Shown piece by piece: positions 58,315 to 64,000 of a stretch of DNA of 64,000 nt. The stretch comes from Gonocerus acuteangulatus (taxonomy: Eukaryota > Arthropoda > Insecta > Hemiptera > Coreidae). The notes beneath the pieces were generated by a model. That model saw nothing but the letters and a program-made list of their open reading frames with translations. It made no database searches and had not been told where the DNA came from. The position numbers and the translations under genes were made by a program. The DNA lies in the NCBI GenBank assembly GCA_946811695.1, contig OX328125.1, forward strand, positions 41,563,153-41,627,152, in the 5' to 3' direction. Numbering within the stretch: the first letter of the stretch is position 1; each line of letters opens with the position of its first letter.

Positions 58315-58430
58315 ACATACCTCCCTTATAGGGGCAAACAAAAAATATTTGTTCTTGAGTTTCTATTTCTTGTTGATTGCATGACGAGCAGAACAAATTA
58401 GTATTAATCAAGTGTTTTTTTTTTATAACG
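58315..58430 (-). pseudogene. Possible LINE C-terminal Cys-cluster fragment
   Basis: The minus strand gives LFCSSCNQQEIETQEQIFFV then CPYKGG. This resembles the terminal C..C......H....C cluster of R1/Jockey/I LINEs, with Gln in place of His. An open frame upstream (58404-58658) has no motif. Confidence 0.4.
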
Positions 58431-58658
58431 CAAAGTATTTTTTCGCCTGAACTGATCCTTAATTGATCTAGGACTTTTTATCCTGTTAAATACAATATTG
58501 TGTTCTCCCGTTACATGAGTAGGCTTTATGGTGTTATAGAATCCATTGAAAGAACTGGAATTATTAATATTAAATATTGTATTTAGTTGTGATATGAAAA
58601 AAAAAAAAAAAAACTGTCTCAACTGAACCGTTAAAAATGTATTTATTGAATTTAACAT

Positions 58659-59249
58659 TTTCAGGTAAATTCGTTCTTTTCATAGTCTGTTTCCTAGTTT
58701 GCAAATACTGTGATAGGAGAGTTACGCTTCATTAAGCCTAAGAGTCACATTTAAATTTTGGTATTTAACAACTAATGAGCCGATTTCGCTGAAATAATTG
58801 CGATAAAAAATCAAATTATCAAAAAATATGAGCAGTTTTGACCTTTTCGTATATTTTTTAAATGTTTCGAAAACGAGATATTTAAGAAAATCGGTTGCAA
58901 AATCGTGATAAGTGAATGGAGATCTTTCGAAAACCTAATACATTTCCTAAAAATAGGTTTCAGCATTAGTTTCGATAGTACCACCTAAGTTGAATAAAAA
59001 GGGCTTAAATTATTAGTTTTAAGCGAAATATTAAGGTTTTTATTCGAAGAGTAGAAGTCATACCAGGTGACCATAGAAACATTATAATATAATGGCTTTA
59101 TATTATAGACACTTACTGTATTAATTTTTAAGCTATAGTTATTTATTGGAAGTGAGCTAAGTTTGTATATCATTTATTAAAACAAATCATGATCAAAAGA
59201 TTAAGAATATTCTTTAGTAATAAATTAAAAAAAAAAAACAAACAAAAAT
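58659..59249. other. AT-rich intron, no gene recognised
   Basis: Nothing identified. Confidence 0.4.
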
Positions 59250-59435
59250 CAGTCCCGTAACAGGCCACGAGGACCCTCAGGGGCAGATACTATTCATGAC
59301 CATGGCACACTAGGCAGATAGTGTGGTCAGTACTATGCTCCGGCCGCCTGATTTTCCTCTTGGCTGCTTCGACTGCTGGAGTCATTAGCACCCAAGGTAC
59401 CCATTATTAAATTAATTAAAGGTTGGATTGGCCTA
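59250..59435 (+). repeat. Dispersed repeat family R3
   Basis: CAGTCCCGTAACAGGCCACG to CACCCAAGGTACCCATTATT + AAATTAATTAA. It matches 39869-40058 with small indels. It then runs into GGTTGGATTGGCCTAGGGAC, which may be an extension of the unit. Confidence 0.75.
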
Positions 59436-59895
59436 GGGACGGCCAGGGTAGCCGAATTCAACCCATGAACAAAGACACTAGAAGAAAAATCTTTAGTGCT
59501 TGCTCGGGAAAATAATAATAGTTTATATAATTGTGAGATTTAGGATTTTAACAAAAATTATTGGAGCGTCTCTCCAAAAAGCGACGAGTACATATAATAT
59601 TATTGAAATTAATATTCGTTTTCTGTCTTCTGGGCAATGGGCCGTTATGATGAAGTATTTAGATAATAAAAGGGATTAAAATTACCTCACGAAGAGTCGT
59701 TCTGGCGAGTGGGACGTGATTTGTATCTCTAATGAGGAAGAACGATTGTTTAAAATTCGACGGAAACTAGCCAAGCGATGGACATTATTATTTGGAGGGA
59801 GGAGGAAAAGTTAATTCACTGTTACAATGATAGGGGATGCTACTACAATCGACATGCTCAAAATCATTAGGATTTTCTACCCTCTGGGATGATTT
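59436..59895. other. Intron sequence, no gene recognised
   Basis: Nothing identified. Confidence 0.4.
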
Positions 59896-59896
59896 T

Positions 59897-60026
59897 TTAG
59901 CGCATTTCTTCCTCTTGTTCATAGGGAAGAAACCCGCTTATGAGGTTACTCCCAACGCAATGTATCCGAAAGTGCCCACGAGGAATATTCACGTAGATCA
60001 CGAAAATACCGGTGGTTCAAATGTTT

Positions 60027-60068
<42 letters not shown>

Positions 60069-60079
60069 GCACGCACGCA

Positions 60080-60153
<74 letters not shown>
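59897..60153 (-). repeat. R1 repeat tail with (AC)n in place of (TA)n
   Basis: It shows TTTTTTAGCGCATTTCTTCC, the hairpin, AAACCCGCTTATGAGGTTAC, GTATCCGAAAGTGCCCACG and GGTTCAAATGTTTGT. An AC/GC microsatellite (60030-60153) lies where other copies have TA. Confidence 0.8.
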
Positions 60154-60160
<7 letters not shown>

Positions 60161-60620
60161 ACAGGGTGCTTCAGGATAAAAAACGAAAGACAAAACACAA
60201 AAAGCTAAAAACAATTACGAAAAACAATCTTCCTTAAGGCCTAAAAATCCTTGGCAATGAAATGTCGTTGTTCTTGGAGGAAGATTTTTTTATCAAACAG
60301 ATTGGTTCGCTGGTTCCAACTCGATTGTCCAGGCCTCTAAGGGAGGCCCGTCCGAAATTGTTTGGTCACTAACTATCCGTTAGTGACTATCGGACGTGGT
60401 GGGCCGATATCTTGGCCGGCTCGATCTCCAGACCTCAAGCATTTGGATTTCTTCACCTGGGAACATTGGCTAAAGGGAGCACCTCAACCGTCGAATACGA
60501 TGGGCCTGGAAAAAGATTACAGCAGAGCCATGCACGAGTTCCATCCAGTTTGTTAATGTGTGATGTGATAGCCCAAGAAACTCAGGACAGCTGTAAATAT
60601 AATAATAGTAATAGTTCGGA
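60161..60620 (+). pseudogene. Tc1/mariner-type transposase relic
   Basis: An inverted-end-like CAGGGTGCTTCAGGATAAA starts directly after the AC microsatellite. Near 60390-60470 the frame gives IGRGGPISWPARSPDLKHLD and FFTWEHWLKG. This is the W-P-x-RSPDLtPlDFFlWG block of IS630/mariner-like transposases, with the final catalytic Asp. The rest is eroded and no matching right end was found. Confidence 0.78.
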
Positions 60621-61611
60621 TTGAAATAAAAAGGAAACTTCATTTTGCAGGAGAACCAATAGCAGGAAGAACATTGTCTCGAACCTTGTCTATAATGTTG
60701 TATAGGTATTCTGAAGTTAGGGGCTTAGAAGTGATTATTTCAAGAAGGTAAAAACTGGAAGGGAAACAGTAAGTAGGACTCCTGTTTATAGATATTTACC
60801 AATTATGATAAAAAAAAATCGTCGAGTAGTGAATTAAAATACGCTCAAAGAAAAACATGAAGCAGCATAATGTGAATTAATGTGGAGCAGAATAATAATA
60901 ATTTAAATTTCCATGACAAAGCATTTACATACTTAAATTGTTATAAATTATCGCTGAAGGATATTGTTCTCTCGTGTATGGAAAAAAGTGGGGCTCAGGC
61001 GTTCTTTGTCCCTTTGTTTTCTGTATTTATTCACCTTCCTAACAATTTTCTTTCTTTTTTTAGGGCGGGGGTGAAGGGACGGGAATGGGGTAATTTATTT
61101 TACAACAATGATACTTGAAACATTATTCTTTATTTTTATTTTAATATTTTTTATAATTCTCAAATAATTGAAGAGTCTTTACGAACTGTTCAGCTTGCTC
61201 ATTAGCTGCCATTTTCAGCTAAATATAATTTTGAACAATTTATTGCAGAATTTTAGCACACTTGAGAACCAAAATATTTAAAGAAAATCACAGTGGAACC
61301 AAATTAATTTCAAACTTTAAATGGTAACAAAATATATAACCAAACTTTAAATAAATATTCAAGCTAAGACGACGAGATTGGTTTCATCTTAAAGATAATT
61401 TAATAAGCTACAGCTTTTGTATTGAGGTGTTTTATCGTACAACGCTTTGTATAAGCGATAAACCGGGATTTGTCCAATCAAAACACGTTGCGTTTTTCTC
61501 GAAAATGAAAAGAAAACGAGAAAATTTAAGGACTTTTTGATTTAGTTTTCGATTCCCCATCGATATACAAAGTCTGTCGGTTTTATACTGTGAAACCCTG
61601 TATAACTATAG
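60621..61611. other. AT-rich intron, no gene recognised
   Basis: An open frame at 60882-61118 (78 codons) has no known motif. Confidence 0.4.
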
Positions 61612-61731
61612 ATTCTCTGTTCGCTCTCCGACAAATGAAACGAGATATTTTCTAGTTGGCACTTCCGGATTGAGGTCAACATCATATAGCGGATTTCCTC
61701 CCAATGAAGTGAGGGAGGAAACGAGCTAAAA
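61612..61731 (+). repeat. R1 repeat tail, short copy
   Basis: TTGGCACTTCCGGATTGAGG, a weakened hairpin (CGGATTTCCTCCC...GAGGGAGGAAACG) and GCTAAAA. The microsatellite is absent. Confidence 0.75.
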
Positions 61732-62175
61732 TACATGTGTATACATGGGCATAAAAGATATGCTGACCTATATGGCTGCAACAGAGTGCCTTTCGGCCTA
61801 CATAAAGTACCGTACTCTCTCCTTATATTATTATATTTTTTTTCTAAAAAGAAAGGTTGATGGCCCGATTTACACGAGCACGGAGCAAGTCGGCTGTGCT
61901 GAATTAATAACACCTTACGAACCACCAACCCCTCAAAAGCCTCTGAGGTATTTTCCAAAGGACCTTCCTCTTTTGCTGGAAAGGATATTAAAGCAAAATT
62001 AATTTATTTTCTTCTTTTGAGATGTTGTTCCTTCAAGCGGCTGAAATTTTGTTCTTTTCACGTACTTGATTCAATACAATTTCTTGTCTACCCTAAATGC
62101 TTTTATTTACCTTCCTATAACGTTAAATGTTCTGGCATAACTTGTTTACATATGTACACATTCATTATCATATGG

Positions 62176-62230
<55 letters not shown>
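62176..62230. repeat. (TA)n microsatellite
   Basis: About 50 bp of TA repeat next to the foldback element. Confidence 0.95.
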
Positions 62231-62232
62231 CA

Positions 62233-63960
62233 CAGGGTGTCCCGTAAATGTCTAGTCATGTTGTGAGAGGTGATAGAGGACCCTTAAGGGAACAAAAAAT
62301 GTTCAATGACGATTTTCCGAATTTTCGCCCATAAGGGAGAAAACGTCGTTTTATTGTTTTATCGAGACAGTGGTTTTTAGAAGAATATTCGTAGCTCCGT
62401 CCCAGGTGGTTCTACTAGAAAGGAAGTGAAACCAATCGTAAGCTGAGTAAATTTACTACAAGACTAGTTGGGAATAAACGTAAAAATGAATGAATGTAAG
62501 TATGTATATCTTACCAAAAGAAAGCTATTCTAAATTTCCTGACATTTTCTTGCTATTTCTTTCCAGCGTTACTCCTTAATGGGCAGGATCTGAGATTTAC
62601 GGGTTTCAGAAAAACTTCCTCATTTAACCAGCTTTCCATTCATGCATCACAACCCTGTGTTATTGAAGTATGTGAACGATTTAAGTACAAAAGTTTTAAA
62701 AAAAACATGGATCTGTGAAAAAAAAATTATATTTTTTTCTACATTTTATTCAAAAAGCTGAAGAGAAATATTTATTTTTATAAATGTTTACTTAAATATT
62801 AAGTAAATTTTTACTTAAAACAATAAAAAAAATTACCTCCAAGGAATATAAAAAAAATTCCTAAAACAGTAAATAAATAAAATATACATTTATTTTGAAT
62901 TTATTAATTCAGGTAACTAATACTGGGTCTAGGAGGCGGCCATTAAGGAACCCCAACCGTACATTAACCTCAAAAATTATTATTTTTACCTAGATAACGC
63001 ATTTGAACACATTTTTACAGGACTATCTAGATCTTATTTATGAGGGATAGGATATTTATTTACCATAACAAACACGAATGGGCTCACGAGAATCCCAGTG
63101 AGTTTCACAAGCGTAGCCATCAGTATCAATTCAATGTAAAGCATTTGTTTTCTAAATATAAATACCTGTGAAAACGTGTTCAAAAGCGTTATCTAGGTAA
63201 AAATAATAATATTTGAGGTTAATGTATGTTTGGAGTTCATTAATGGCCACCTCCTGGACCCAGTATTAGTTACTGTAATTAACAAATTCAAAATATATGT
63301 GTATTTTAAGTATTTAGTGTTTTAGGATTTTTTTTTAATATTTGTGGAAGAATTTTTTTCTATTGTTTTAAGTAAATATTTATTTAATATTTATGTAAAC
63401 ATTTATAAAAATAAATATTTCTCCTCAGCTTTTTGAATAAACTAAAGAAAAAAATATTATTTTCTTTTCACAGATCCATGTTTTTTTTTTAAACTTGTGT
63501 TCTTAAATCGTTCACATACTTCAATAACACAGGGTTGTGATACATGAATAGAAAGCTAGTTAAATGAGAAAGTTTTTCTGAAACCCGGAAATCTCAGATC
63601 CTGCCCATTGAGGAGTAACGCTGGAAAGAAATATCAAGAAAATGCCAGGAAATTTAGAATAGCTTTCTTTTGGTAAGGTATACATACTTACATTCATTCA
63701 TTTTTACGTTTACTCTCAACTAGTCTTATAGTAAATTTACTCAGCTTTCGATTGGTTTCACTTCCTTTCTAGTAGAACCATCTGGGCAGGAGCTACAACG
63801 ACTATTCTTCTAAAAACCAAGTTTGTCTCGATAAAACAATAAAACGACGTTTTATCCCTTATGGGTGAGAATTCGGAAAATCGTCATTGAACATTTTTTG
63901 TACCCCTAAGGGTCCTCTATCACCTCTCACAACATGACTAGACATTTACGGGACACCCTG
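62233..63960. mobile_element. Foldback element, about 790-bp inverted arms
   Basis: The ends are CAGGGTGTCCCGTAAATG and its reverse complement. The left arm 62233-63021 and right arm 63165-63960 are similar throughout with scattered substitutions and small indels; the spacer is 143 bp. The termini look like Tc1/mariner-type ends and TA repeats lie outside. No transposase is encoded. The sequence continues past 63960 with TATATATACA only. Confidence 0.9.
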
Positions 63961-64000
63961 TATATATACAGTGTGTGTGCATCTATTAACAGGTACAATT

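Noticed and set aside
53966..64000. First CaMKII exon with start codon
   Set aside because: No frame ending in LGK with a GT donor was seen on the minus strand; it probably lies right of the window.

Overview
This is AT-rich animal nuclear DNA. It lies inside one host gene: two exons of a calcium/calmodulin-dependent protein kinase II (CaMKII) gene can be read on the minus strand. They are a 95-nt exon at 53871-53965 (end of the ATP loop and the catalytic lysine) and a 60-nt exon at 4592-4651 (helix C). Both have AG/GT splice borders and their codon phases join exactly. The window is therefore about 4.6 kb of the downstream intron, a complete intron of about 49.2 kb, and about 10 kb of the upstream intron. 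The exon peptides have the ecdysozoan form (DFQKLEREARICRKLQHPNI), and the mobile elements are of types common in arthropods. An arthropod is the best guess; the order cannot be fixed from this sequence.

The rest is intron filled with mobile elements, many nested. From left to right: a hairpin-ended repeat (1-380); an intact Ty3/Gypsy LTR retrotransposon with 433-bp LTRs that look identical, a CTAC target duplication, gag-protease and pol (5818-13024); a perfect 216-bp palindrome and a second long hairpin (14.5-16.3 kb); an I-type LINE relic split by a deleted mariner (17.0-18.1 kb); a small hAT-like element (19.2-19.6 kb); hairpin-ended repeats around 24.7-27.4 kb; a terminal-inverted-repeat element containing a Jockey-like reverse-transcriptase scrap (30.8-31.9 kb); two near-identical long repeats (31.97-33.76 and 41.08-42.93 kb), each carrying a later insertion the other lacks; a G-rich 145-bp tandem array (38.6-39.35 kb); an almost intact I-type LINE on the minus strand (45.7-49.9 kb); a SINE interrupted by nested PIF/Harbinger-like elements (50.1-53.0 kb); a 5'-truncated LINE copy with a clear target duplication (56.0-57.3 kb); mariner scraps (43.8, 60.3 kb); and a 1.7-kb foldback element at the right edge.

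There is no operon, CRISPR array, rRNA gene or functional tRNA gene. The only host coding sequence recognised is the two CaMKII exons. The only long intact reading frames belong to the Gypsy element and the LINEs. Several dates of insertion can be ordered from the nesting: the Gypsy copy and the retroposon with an uninterrupted A53 tail are the youngest, and the frameshifted and split LINE and mariner relics are older. Two repeat families carry a dinucleotide microsatellite at a fixed internal site, which accounts for many of the simple repeats in the window.
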